The translations under genes were made by a program, and so were the position numbers. The notes below the pieces were generated by a model. The model saw only the letters and a program-made list of their open reading frames with translations. It ran no database searches and was not told where the DNA came from. A stretch of DNA of 64,000 nucleotides from JAJRXC01 sp047639555 (GTDB lineage: Bacteria > Actinomycetota > Acidimicrobiia > Acidimicrobiales > Aldehydirespiratoraceae), in contig JBLIOE010000018.1 in the NCBI GenBank assembly GCA_047639555.1, positions 1 through 64,000 of the forward strand, read 5' to 3'. Below are positions 8,465 through 15,971 of this stretch, in pieces (position 1 is the first letter of the stretch; the number at the start of each line of letters is the position of its first letter).

Positions 8465-9397
8465 TTAGAGCTGGACGAGACGCGGAAGCATTCGGTCGGC
8501 AATGAGCTGTCGTCCGATGTGCGCCGTGAGCGCCGCAGTCGTGCCGTAGAGGCCGTCGAGTTCGATTGCAGTAAAGAGGTAACGATGAAAATCGTGATCT
8601 CGGGTGAACCCGATTCCGGCGAGAACCTGCTGACAGTGGCGACCGGCATCGAGTGCCGCCCGGCCGGCGATGATGCGAGCCAGGTCTACTGACATCGGGT
8701 CGTCGGGCCGGATGGCGGCGAGGGCGTCTCCGGCCGACTCAACGGCAACGTGCGTCTCGGCAAGTTTGTGGCGCACCGCCTGGAACGCCCCGATGGGGCG
8801 GCCGAATTGGATTCGTTCAGCGGCATGAGCGCGGGCGAGTTCGAGCATTCCGGCGGCCAGACCATGGAGCTGGTGGGCGAGGGCGCGTCGCGCCGCTCTC
8901 GTTGCCGCGGCGATCGCCTCGTCCGCGATCGCGATCGGCGACACTTCGGATGCTGTGCGGTCGATGGTGGCCTCAGCCCAGAATCCTGCGGCGCCGCGGT
9001 CTGCGAGTTCTATCGCCGTGGCCTGAACCAGCGAGATTTCACGCCCCGTCACGACGTGCGCCGGTTCGACTCCCTCGAAGCGAGGTCCGAAAGTAACGGA
9101 CAGCGAGTTGGCATCGCCGGCCGAACCAGGGGAGAGGTCTCCCCATTTTGGGTGGGCGACGATGGCGCCGGCATCGAGGCCCAACGCTGACCCGACGACG
9201 TCATCGAGCAGGCCGGATCTCGCCGCGGCGCGGCCCAACTGGCCGAAGACGACCCCAACCGCATCGTCGGGTTCGGCGGCGAGCATGTCGCCCCAACCAA
9301 TGGCATCGAGGGCGGCATCGTTCGCGGCGGCGGAACGGTCAGCGGAGATGACACTCGCCACCGTTGCCCGGAGAAGATCGAGGTCGACGGCGTCCAT
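8465..9397 (-). CDS. Acyl-CoA dehydrogenase, short partner subunit
   Basis: A 310-aa acyl-CoA dehydrogenase-like protein, clearly shorter than the usual 380. The C-terminal alpha domain is recognisable (RIQFGRPIGAFQAVRHKLAE, QVLAGIGFTRDHDFHRY), while the N-terminal and middle domains are reduced. Such short proteins pair with a full-length neighbour to form alpha2-beta2 enzymes in actinobacterial steroid side-chain degradation (ChsE/FadE28-29 type; established knowledge). The full-length partner is 13 bp upstream at 9411. Together they would oxidise a branched or ring-bearing acyl-CoA. ATG at 9397 fits the family start; earlier in-frame sequence overlaps the partner gene. Confidence 0.85.
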   Translation of the reverse strand: MDAVDLDLLRATVASVISADRSAAANDAALDAIGWGDMLAAEPDDAVGVVFGQLGRAAARSGLLDDVVGSALGLDAGAIVAHPKWGDLSPGSAGDANSLSVTFGPRFEGVEPAHVVTGREISLVQATAIELADRGAAGFWAEATIDRTASEVSPIAIADEAIAAATRAARRALAHQLHGLAAGMLELARAHAAERIQFGRPIGAFQAVRHKLAETHVAVESAGDALAAIRPDDPMSVDLARIIAGRAALDAGRHCQQVLAGIGFTRDHDFHRYLFTAIELDGLYGTTAALTAHIGRQLIADRMLPRLVQL

Positions 9398-9410
9398 TAT
9401 TTCTGACCCA

Positions 9411-10556
9411 TTATTCGTCGCCCAGATCAAGGAGGCGACGGGCGATGATGTTGCGCTGGATCTCGCCGGTGCCGCCGTAGATCGAGGCCGCCCGCGAGTA
9501 GAGGTACTCGTCACGGAATCGGAGGTCGTCGTCGGTGCGAGGGAGGGCCAGACGTTCGGGCGTGAGGGTGCGGGCGAGGTCGAAGATCTTCTGCTCGGTG
9601 GTCGCAACAAGAACTTTGTCGACGCTTGTCTCTGCCCCGAGTGGTTCACCGTCGTCGAAACGGCGGACCGTCGACCGAGAACGGCAGCGCAAGGCGTGGA
9701 GCTGGGCAAACGCCTCGCCGACCAACGCCGCGCTGTGGTCGTTGTCGGGTGCGCCCGCCACGATTTCTTCGAGTCGCGCCTGCATGAAGGCCGTGCGATG
9801 CCAGAACGCCGTCGAACGCTCGAACGGCAGCAGTGCCATGGCCACGGCCCATCCGCCGTCGACCTCGCCCACTCGCCGCGAGTCGGGGATGACCACATCG
9901 TCGAAGAAGACTTCGGCAAACTCGTCGGAGCCGCTCATGATCGCCAGCGGCCGAACATCTATGCCGGGCGTGTCCATATCGATGAAGAACGCCGTAATAC
10001 CCCGGTGGCGAGATTCAGGCGTGCCGGTCCGGGTGAGAACGAGGCAGCGATCGGAGAATTGGGAGAGCGACGTCCATACCTTCTGACCCTTGATGACCCA
10101 GTCGTCGCCGTGGCGGCGGGCTCGACACGACAGCGACGCCAAGTCGGACCCCGTCGAGGGCTCAGAGAATCCCTGACACCACATCTCGGCGCCGGAAAGC
10201 AGTCGGGGCACGAACTCGGCCGCAAGCTCGGGCGAGGCGAACTCTATGAGTGTGGGTGCGAGCGTTTCCGTCATCGAGAAGAAACCCGACACCACGAGGT
10301 CTCGCTCAACAACTTCTTCGCCGAGGACCGCACGCAGCGCGGCGGGGCCGCCTTTGCCGCCGACGGCCTCGGGCCAACCCCAACCCATGAAGCCGGCATC
10401 CCACAGCAGCGACTTCACTCGGCTGAGCTGCGTCATCTGCTCCGGGAGTGAGCCCGCCCCGGTATAAGGCGGGGCGATGTCGTCGCGGTTTTGATCGAGC
10501 CAGCCCACGAGGTCGGCGCGGAAGCGCTCGACGCTTGGCGGGGTGGTGGTGCTCAT
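9411..10556 (-). CDS. Acyl-CoA dehydrogenase, full-length subunit
   Basis: A 381-aa acyl-CoA dehydrogenase introducing an alpha-beta double bond with FAD. Motifs seen are WPEAVGGKGG, the flavin-proximal FSEPSTGSDLASL, GQKVWTSLSQFSDRC, and IYGGTGEIQRNIIARRLLDL at the C-terminus. Length is normal. Its start ATG overlaps the stop of the upstream kinase-like gene by 4 bp (ATGA), and the short subunit follows after 13 bp. The tight kinase-dehydrogenase coupling recalls ACAD10/ACAD11, where a kinase domain phosphorylates a 4-hydroxyacyl-CoA and the dehydrogenase domain eliminates phosphate; a similar role is inference here. Confidence 0.9.
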   Translation of the reverse strand: MSTTTPPSVERFRADLVGWLDQNRDDIAPPYTGAGSLPEQMTQLSRVKSLLWDAGFMGWGWPEAVGGKGGPAALRAVLGEEVVERDLVVSGFFSMTETLAPTLIEFASPELAAEFVPRLLSGAEMWCQGFSEPSTGSDLASLSCRARRHGDDWVIKGQKVWTSLSQFSDRCLVLTRTGTPESRHRGITAFFIDMDTPGIDVRPLAIMSGSDEFAEVFFDDVVIPDSRRVGEVDGGWAVAMALLPFERSTAFWHRTAFMQARLEEIVAGAPDNDHSAALVGEAFAQLHALRCRSRSTVRRFDDGEPLGAETSVDKVLVATTEQKIFDLARTLTPERLALPRTDDDLRFRDEYLYSRAASIYGGTGEIQRNIIARRLLDLGDE

Positions 10557-11605
10557 CCGAGTGAGGCGGCCAACTCGGCCGCCGTCGCGGCCTGATCGAG
10601 CACGATCTGTCCGAAGTACTCGTGGGTTGGGTTCGTCGACTCGCCTTTCATGAAGCGAGCGTAGGACGGCTCCAGCACTGCGGCCATCTTCCATCGAGCG
10701 AGGACGAGCGTGTAGGGCAAGTCGTCGGTGGGTCGACCGCTTACCTTGCTCCACTCTTCGGCCAGGTCATCGCGGTCGGGCATGCCGTTGTAGTCCGCAT
10801 ACCCTCGCTGCACTCGATCTTCGTCGGCGTTGGGCCACCCCATCAGGACCCAGGCCAGGTCGATGAGTGGATCGCCGACCGTGCCCATCTCCCAGTCGAT
10901 GATCGCCGCGAGCCGTGCCGGCGCGCCGTGGCGAAACATCACGTTGGCGAACTGATAGTCGCCGTGCATGATGCCCGGCTCGAAGTGCGCCGGCTGGTTG
11001 TGCCGCAGCCAATCGGCTGTTTCATCGAACCCGGGAATGTCGCGGAAACGATGTTTGTCGAGATGGGACGACCATCGGTCGGCTTGGCGTTCGTGGTACC
11101 CCTCGGGGCGGCCGAGGCCTTCCAGGCCGAGGGCCTTCCAGTCGACGCGAGCGAGTTTGCCGATGCCGCGAACTAACTCGTAGGCGAGTTCGGGTCGAGC
11201 ATCCATATCGGAGGCAAACGGCTCCGGCCAGGCTCGGGTCTGCATCACCGAGAAGCCATCCACGAGCTCACTCATGTAGAACCAGGCGCCCGCGATCGAG
11301 GCATCGTCGCAGGCCCCGAAGACTCGGGGATGGGGGACATCGGTGTGGCCGAGGGCCTCGAGAATCCGGAACTCGCGCATCATCGTGGAGTTGCGCTCGG
11401 CCGCCCACTCGGCCGGCGGTCGTCGCATCACTAATTGCTGTTCACCGCGATCAACTTGCAGGATGAGGTTCGACGCGCCGCCCTGCATGACCGTGAGCGT
11501 GGGTAGTTCTCCCTCGCCGTCGATGTGTCGTGCATCCATCCAGCGGGCCAACGCCGAGACGTCGATTCCGTCGAGCGCGGCGGTGTCTTCGGCGTCAGAA
11601 GTCAT
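10553..11605 (-). CDS. Aminoglycoside phosphotransferase-like kinase, ACAD10/11 kinase type
   Basis: A 350-aa APH-fold protein with an intact active site: HGDYQFAN at 214-221 supplies the catalytic Asp216 and the Asn, and IDWEMGTVGDP at 236-246 the Mg-binding Asp. N-terminal QGGASNLILQV fits the nucleotide loop and QQLVMRRPP the ATP-binding strand. Sequence style (LVMRRPP, WEMGTVGDP, Y-x-GMPD) is that of the phosphotransferase domain of ACAD10/ACAD11, which phosphorylates hydroxyacyl-CoA. It is followed with a 4-bp overlap by a full-length acyl-CoA dehydrogenase. A module 1 operator-like site lies 4 bp before the start codon. Antibiotic resistance is not suggested. Confidence 0.88.
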   Translation of the reverse strand: MTSDAEDTAALDGIDVSALARWMDARHIDGEGELPTLTVMQGGASNLILQVDRGEQQLVMRRPPAEWAAERNSTMMREFRILEALGHTDVPHPRVFGACDDASIAGAWFYMSELVDGFSVMQTRAWPEPFASDMDARPELAYELVRGIGKLARVDWKALGLEGLGRPEGYHERQADRWSSHLDKHRFRDIPGFDETADWLRHNQPAHFEPGIMHGDYQFANVMFRHGAPARLAAIIDWEMGTVGDPLIDLAWVLMGWPNADEDRVQRGYADYNGMPDRDDLAEEWSKVSGRPTDDLPYTLVLARWKMAAVLEPSYARFMKGESTNPTHEYFGQIVLDQAATAAELAASLG

Positions 11606-11608
11606 CGA

Positions 11609-11627
11609 GCGGAAACATAGTTCTCAC
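11609..11627. promoter_or_regulatory. Module 1 operator-like site
   Basis: Reads GTGAGAACTATGTTTCCGC on the minus strand: the left half of the 15910-15928 palindrome is matched for seven bases, the right half partly. It abuts the start of the kinase-like gene and lies in the 100-bp divergent region shared with the substrate-binding lipoprotein at 11706. Confidence 0.5.
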
Positions 11628-11705
11628 TATAGAAGATTGCGACTTCCGTAGATGACCTGTGTGAGTTACGCTTCACTCGTCAACTTCCAGGGGGACACAT
11701 TGACC

Positions 11706-13079
11706 ATGAAAACTCATCGCAGGACTTCATCGATTGTGCTGGCGATTCTCGCCGCACTGGCCATGCTCGCCGCAGGATGTGGCGACGACGGCGGCACCAC
11801 GTCGGAGACGACAACAACCACCACAGAAGCGCCACCGGAAGAAACACCGGACGAGACGCCTGATGAGACACCCGAGGAAGAGGAGCCAGAAGAACCGGTC
11901 GAGCCCGAGGTTGTGCTCACGGCCTCGGCGACGGGTGTCACAGCGGAGGCCATCACGATCGGTGTGCCATGGGTCGACGTGACTGCGATCGGCTGGGAGC
12001 CGAGTCACGAAGCCGAGGTGATCTGGAGTGTGGCCGCCGACACGATCAACGCCGCTGGCGGTGTGTTCGGACGCAACATCGAACTCGTCATGATCGGCGT
12101 TGACCCAACCGAACCAGCTGCGCAGGACGAGGCGTGCGTGAGGTTCACCGAGGACGAAGAAGTCTTTGCTGTCATGGGCGTGATTCGCAACCTGATACCG
12201 CTCTGCTATACCGAACAGCACTCGACGATTGTGATCAATACCTTCATCACGCCGCCTGAGGTGTTTGAACGTTCGCTCGCCCCGATGATCGGCATCTTGC
12301 CGCTTTCCGAGCGTGCAATTGAGGCGCAACTCGCCACCTTGCTCGAGTCGGGCTACCTCGATGGAGCGAAGATCGCCCTCTCCGCCCAGCCGAACACGCT
12401 GGCGCTGGCCGACACCATGAAGGCGATTCTCGAAGAGGCGGGGCTCGAGGTCGTGTCCGTCACTTCATTCGATGCGCCGTCAAGCGATGTCACCGCCATC
12501 AATGACGAACTCGACGTCTCGGTCGAACGCTGGCGAGCGGATGGAGCGACGGCCGTCATTGCCGTTCCCGGTGCCGCGGTACCGACCACCGGCGCCTTGT
12601 CTCGCAACGGATGGGACGGTCTCTACGTGATGACCGACGCCACGGGCACCGATGTCGGGCTCCTCGACGGCGTGGGCTATGGCAGTGAGGCACTCGAGGG
12701 TTCCGTCGCAATTGTTGCGCCGGATGAGGCTGACCTCTACGACGCGGACCAGGCCGGAGTGAAGGAGTGCGTCGACACGTTCGAGAACGCATTCGATGAC
12801 GACCTTCCCGTCGAGCTCCGACCGGAAGATGCGACGACCGGTGTCGTCGGACTGATCGTGCGATCGTGCCTGGGTCTCGAGCTGTTCAAGCAGATCGCAG
12901 AGACCGCGGGCGTCGATCTCACGAACGACTCGTTCGAAGCTGGAATCGATGGGCTCGGTGATGTGACAATCACCGGCGTGCTCGCCGGCTCGCTCGGCCC
13001 CGGGAAGCGGGATCTTGTTGACGCTGGTGCCGGCATCTACACCTACGACCCCGAGACCAGACGCTTCTCGCTTTCCTGA
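11706..13079 (+). CDS. ABC-type (LivK-like) substrate-binding lipoprotein
   Basis: A 457-aa secreted lipoprotein. A signal peptide ends in the lipobox LAAGC with Cys25 as the lipid anchor. Residues about 30-60 form a Thr/Glu/Pro-rich linker, and then comes a type I periplasmic-binding fold (AITIGVPW, NAAGGVFGRNIELV, DEACVRF, FAVMG). Proteins of this family bind amino acids, short amides or aromatic/ring acids for an ABC importer. No permease or ATPase gene is nearby. ATG 11706 is preferred because the signal peptide starts there and GGGGGA lies upstream. It is divergent from the kinase gene behind a module 1 operator-like site, so it may scout or capture the pathway substrate (inference). Confidence 0.88.
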   Translation: MKTHRRTSSIVLAILAALAMLAAGCGDDGGTTSETTTTTTEAPPEETPDETPDETPEEEEPEEPVEPEVVLTASATGVTAEAITIGVPWVDVTAIGWEPSHEAEVIWSVAADTINAAGGVFGRNIELVMIGVDPTEPAAQDEACVRFTEDEEVFAVMGVIRNLIPLCYTEQHSTIVINTFITPPEVFERSLAPMIGILPLSERAIEAQLATLLESGYLDGAKIALSAQPNTLALADTMKAILEEAGLEVVSVTSFDAPSSDVTAINDELDVSVERWRADGATAVIAVPGAAVPTTGALSRNGWDGLYVMTDATGTDVGLLDGVGYGSEALEGSVAIVAPDEADLYDADQAGVKECVDTFENAFDDDLPVELRPEDATTGVVGLIVRSCLGLELFKQIAETAGVDLTNDSFEAGIDGLGDVTITGVLAGSLGPGKRDLVDAGAGIYTYDPETRRFSLS

Positions 13080-13116
13080 GCGGCGAGCCCCTCGGCTCTA
13101 CTCACAAACGCGATAC

Positions 13117-13149
13117 CTGCGCAGCGGCTGTTTGTCAGTCGCTGCGCAG
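13117..13149. terminator. Inverted repeat between convergent genes, possible bidirectional terminator
   Basis: Perfect 10-bp arms CTGCGCAGCG (13117-13126) and CGCTGCGCAG (13140-13149) with a 13-base loop. It falls between the lipoprotein stop and the sulfatase, the right arm lying inside the sulfatase 3' end. There is no T-run on either side, so intrinsic termination is uncertain. Confidence 0.45.
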
Positions 13150-15414
13150 GGCGTCTCGCAAGACCTCGTCGACCGGCGGCGGCTGCGCTCCGGGTGTCGT
13201 GATGTGGACTGCGTCGATCGCGCCGGTCCACGGGAACGGCGGTGTGTAGCCCGTCGTCACCGGCAAACCGGCGTCCGCGCCGATACGAAGGCCGGTTCCG
13301 CCGTTCTGCCAGCTGTTGGGCATGCCCCGTGGAAGCTCGACGCCCGCTACCGCCTCGCCGTCGATCATGAGCTCGAACGTGGTCGGTGCGCCGTAGCGGA
13401 TCCCGATCGATTGCACGGCCAGTTGAACTTGATGGGGACTGGTCACACAGAACTCGTCGCCGGAGAGGCTCACCGCGGCGGTGGCGTGGCCATCGACGAC
13501 ATACAGAGCGAGTCCGCTGTTCCAATCGCCGAGCGACACAAGCACACCCTCTGGTCCGTTGGGTCCGGACTCGACGTCGACCCGAAGGTCGAAGCCGAAG
13601 AGCATCAACGGGAGCGCATCGTCGGGCACCCGCGACCCGCCGGGAAAGTACCGAGCCGATGGCGGCGCCGGGTAGGCCGGACGAGTGACAGCGGGAAGAC
13701 GACCCAGGAACGAGTCGTCGAGCGGCAGCACCTGGTTCGCCTGGGCTTCTGCCCACCAGAGATCGACGAGCGCCTGAAGGCGTTTGGGCTCGTCTTCGGC
13801 TCGGTCCTCTGTTTCGGCGAAGTCGCTCGCGACGTGGAAGAGCTGCCATTGATCGGTTGCGAAGTCGCGCGAGCCCTCGAGTAGTTCGCGCTCGTCGCGA
13901 TGGACGTCGAGGACGTGATCGGTGGTGGCTCGCCATCCATCGTGGTAGATCGATCGTGACCCGAGCATCTCGAAGTACTGCGTGTCTCGTGGCGCAGGTG
14001 CGGCGGCATCGGCCAGACACTCAGAGAGGCTGGCGCCGTCGATTGGTTTCTGGTCCACGCCATCGACGGCTGCGGGCGCAGTGATGCCGCACGCATCGAG
14101 GATTGTGGGCGCAAGGTCGATCGCGTGACAGAACGCGTCGGCAACGGCACCCGCCTCGGCATCGATGCCGTCGGGCCAGTGCACAATCAGAGGAGTGCGG
14201 GTACCGCCGAGCCAGGCGTAACGCTTCCACAAACGAAATGGGGTGTTGCCGGCCCACGCCCAACCCCAGGCGTAGTGGTTGTAGCTCTTTGGTCCGCCCA
14301 GATCGGCGAGGGACTCCACCATCTCGTCGACCGATTCCGGGAGGTCCTTGGTGAAGCGGTGCTCGTTGGCGCTGCCCACGGCGCCACCTTCGGCACTGGC
14401 GCCGTTGTCGCTCATCACGACGATCACGGTGTTGTCGAGCTGGCCCAGTTTGTCGATGAAGTCGATCACCCGCCCGATCTGCTCGTCGGCATGAGTGAGG
14501 TACGCCGCGTAGATCTCGTGCATTCGGGAGAAGAGCGTGCGCGACTGGTCGTCGAGTGACTCCCACGACGGCACCCAACTTGGGCGGGGTGGCAGCTCCG
14601 CATCGTCGGGCACCACTCCAATGGCTTTCTGTCGGTCGAACGTTCGCGCCCGCCAGGCGTCCCAGCCATCGTCGTAGCGGCCCGAATATTGCTCGGCCCA
14701 TTCTGGGCGGATGTGGTGCGGCGCATGGGTTGCGATGTCGCCGTAGTAGAGGAAGAACGGCTTCTCCGGTGCTGCCTGCTTTTGGTCCTGCACGAAGCGA
14801 ATGGCCTGGTCAGCAAGGTCATCACACAGGTGGTAGCCCTCGTCATAGGTGCGAGGGGGGTCAATGAACGTGTGGCCGCTCACCAGGTTTGGGGTGAAGC
14901 AGTTGGCGCCGCCATGGAGGAACCCGTAGTAGTGCTCAAACCCCTGACCGGACGGCCAGTGATCGAACGGTCCGGCCACGGTGCGTTCGCCTCGAGGTGT
15001 GAGGTGCCACTTTCCGACGGCCATGGTCGACCAGCCGGCGTCCTTCAGAATGCGGGGGAGGCCAGCTGCACTTTTGGGGATCCGGGCGGTGTAGCCGGGG
15101 AAACCTAAGGAGATGTCGGCCAACATCCCCATGCCGACCGCATGGTGGTTGCGGCCCGTGAGGAGTGACGCTCGGGTGGGGGAGCACAGCGCCGTCACAT
15201 GGAAGTTGTTGAAACGAAGACCAGCGGCGGCGAGACGATCCAGGTTGGGTGTCTCGATGTCGCTGCCGAAACAACCGAGCTGACCGAACCCGGTGTCGTC
15301 GAGCACGATCACAACGACGTTCGGCGCGCCGGCGGGCGCAGTGGGGAGTGCTTCAGGATCCCCGATCGCCGACGCCAGCGTGTTGCCGGGTTGGTCGATC
15401 GGGTCGTGAATCAC
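13135..15414 (-). CDS. Type I (formylglycine) sulfatase, arylsulfatase-like
   Basis: A 759-aa sulfatase. DD at 39-40 binds the metal; C77-S-P-T-R81 is the CxPxR signature whose Cys is oxidised to formylglycine; TGRNHH and GKWHL follow as expected. The C-terminal 200 or so residues look like a beta-sandwich extension (GFDLRVDVESGP, FELMIDGEAVAGVELPRGMPNS), as in the large arylsulfatases. No signal peptide is evident, so it may act inside the cell. It would remove sulfate from a sulfated substrate before degradation (inference). GTG start overlaps the stop of the upstream flavin-nucleotide-fold gene by 4 bp. No sulfatase-maturing enzyme is in the window. Confidence 0.92.
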   Translation of the reverse strand: MIHDPIDQPGNTLASAIGDPEALPTAPAGAPNVVVIVLDDTGFGQLGCFGSDIETPNLDRLAAAGLRFNNFHVTALCSPTRASLLTGRNHHAVGMGMLADISLGFPGYTARIPKSAAGLPRILKDAGWSTMAVGKWHLTPRGERTVAGPFDHWPSGQGFEHYYGFLHGGANCFTPNLVSGHTFIDPPRTYDEGYHLCDDLADQAIRFVQDQKQAAPEKPFFLYYGDIATHAPHHIRPEWAEQYSGRYDDGWDAWRARTFDRQKAIGVVPDDAELPPRPSWVPSWESLDDQSRTLFSRMHEIYAAYLTHADEQIGRVIDFIDKLGQLDNTVIVVMSDNGASAEGGAVGSANEHRFTKDLPESVDEMVESLADLGGPKSYNHYAWGWAWAGNTPFRLWKRYAWLGGTRTPLIVHWPDGIDAEAGAVADAFCHAIDLAPTILDACGITAPAAVDGVDQKPIDGASLSECLADAAAPAPRDTQYFEMLGSRSIYHDGWRATTDHVLDVHRDERELLEGSRDFATDQWQLFHVASDFAETEDRAEDEPKRLQALVDLWWAEAQANQVLPLDDSFLGRLPAVTRPAYPAPPSARYFPGGSRVPDDALPLMLFGFDLRVDVESGPNGPEGVLVSLGDWNSGLALYVVDGHATAAVSLSGDEFCVTSPHQVQLAVQSIGIRYGAPTTFELMIDGEAVAGVELPRGMPNSWQNGGTGLRIGADAGLPVTTGYTPPFPWTGAIDAVHITTPGAQPPPVDEVLRDALRSD

Positions 15415-15884
15415 GAGCCGTACTTCCGAAAATCCCAGCTCGTGATCTTTTCGGGGGTGACCCGGAGCCAGGCGTGGCCGCCGTCGTACGGGAACTCGTC
15501 GCGCTCCATGTATTTGCGAGCGAAGGCGAGCTCGGGCGCAGTCAGGGTGTCGTTCGGCTCCCCCGTGCGCGGCACCTCGCCGACAGCCTCGACGAGTCCT
15601 TCGATTGTCACACCGCGGAGCTCGCCGAATCCTTCGCCGCCGTCAACGATGATGTTGACGCGGGGATCTCGGATTACGTCGGTGAAGCGTTGGCTCTTCA
15701 CGACCGAGTTGATCCAGACGGAAGCGCCGTCCCAGACGAACCAGAGCGCGCTGGTGTGCGGGCGCCCGTCGTGGCCGAGCGTGGCCATGCGGCACATCTT
15801 CTCCTCGGTGAGGAACGTATTGCGTTCGTCGGGTGACATCGCAATACGGCGCCCTCGGCGCTGTGCTCGTAGTTCATCTTCCAT
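15411..15884 (-). CDS. Pyridoxamine 5'-phosphate oxidase-like split-barrel protein
   Basis: A 157-aa FMN/F420-binding split barrel. The pattern MCRMATLGHDGRPHTSALWFVWDGASVWINSV is the usual first half, followed by VNIIVDGGEGFGELRGVTIEG. Such proteins bind FMN, F420 or heme, and many lack an assigned reaction. It is the first gene of a two-gene operon with the sulfatase (4-bp overlap), divergent from amidohydrolase 15972 across the perfect module 1 palindrome. ATG 15884 has GAGGG upstream; ATG encoding MSPDE 15 codons later is an alternative. Confidence 0.82.
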   Translation of the reverse strand: MEDELRAQRRGRRIAMSPDERNTFLTEEKMCRMATLGHDGRPHTSALWFVWDGASVWINSVVKSQRFTDVIRDPRVNIIVDGGEGFGELRGVTIEGLVEAVGEVPRTGEPNDTLTAPELAFARKYMERDEFPYDGGHAWLRVTPEKITSWDFRKYGS

Positions 15885-15907
15885 TCGTTGGCCCTCAGTT
15901 CGTTCTC

Positions 15908-15930
15908 GTGTGAGAATACTATTCTCACAC
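15908..15930. promoter_or_regulatory. Perfect 23-bp palindrome, module 1 operator
   Basis: Arms GTGTGAGAAT and ATTCTCACAC around a 3-base spacer ACT. It lies midway in the 87-bp divergent promoter between the split-barrel/sulfatase operon and amidohydrolase 15972. Size and symmetry fit a TetR dimer site. It is the best copy of a motif also seen near 7159, 11609 and, weakly, 3524. Confidence 0.75.
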
Positions 15931-15971
15931 AGCGAGAGTGCCCCTTCTGTTGGGCCTCGGAAGGTTGCATC

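Noticed and set aside
9108..10451. Long plus-strand frame (447 codons) across the acyl-CoA dehydrogenase genes
   Set aside because: It is antisense to two clear dehydrogenases; the translation is Arg/Ala-rich without domain motifs, as expected from high-GC third positions.
10553..11605. Kinase-like genes read as antibiotic-resistance phosphotransferases
   Set aside because: Sequence style is ACAD10/11 or EcKinase-like and the context is acyl-CoA catabolism, so resistance is unlikely.
11820..11915. Repetitive GAA/CCG-rich DNA in the lipoprotein gene, considered as a tandem repeat or CRISPR-like element
   Set aside because: It encodes the Thr/Glu/Pro linker after the lipobox; repeat units are irregular and without spacers.
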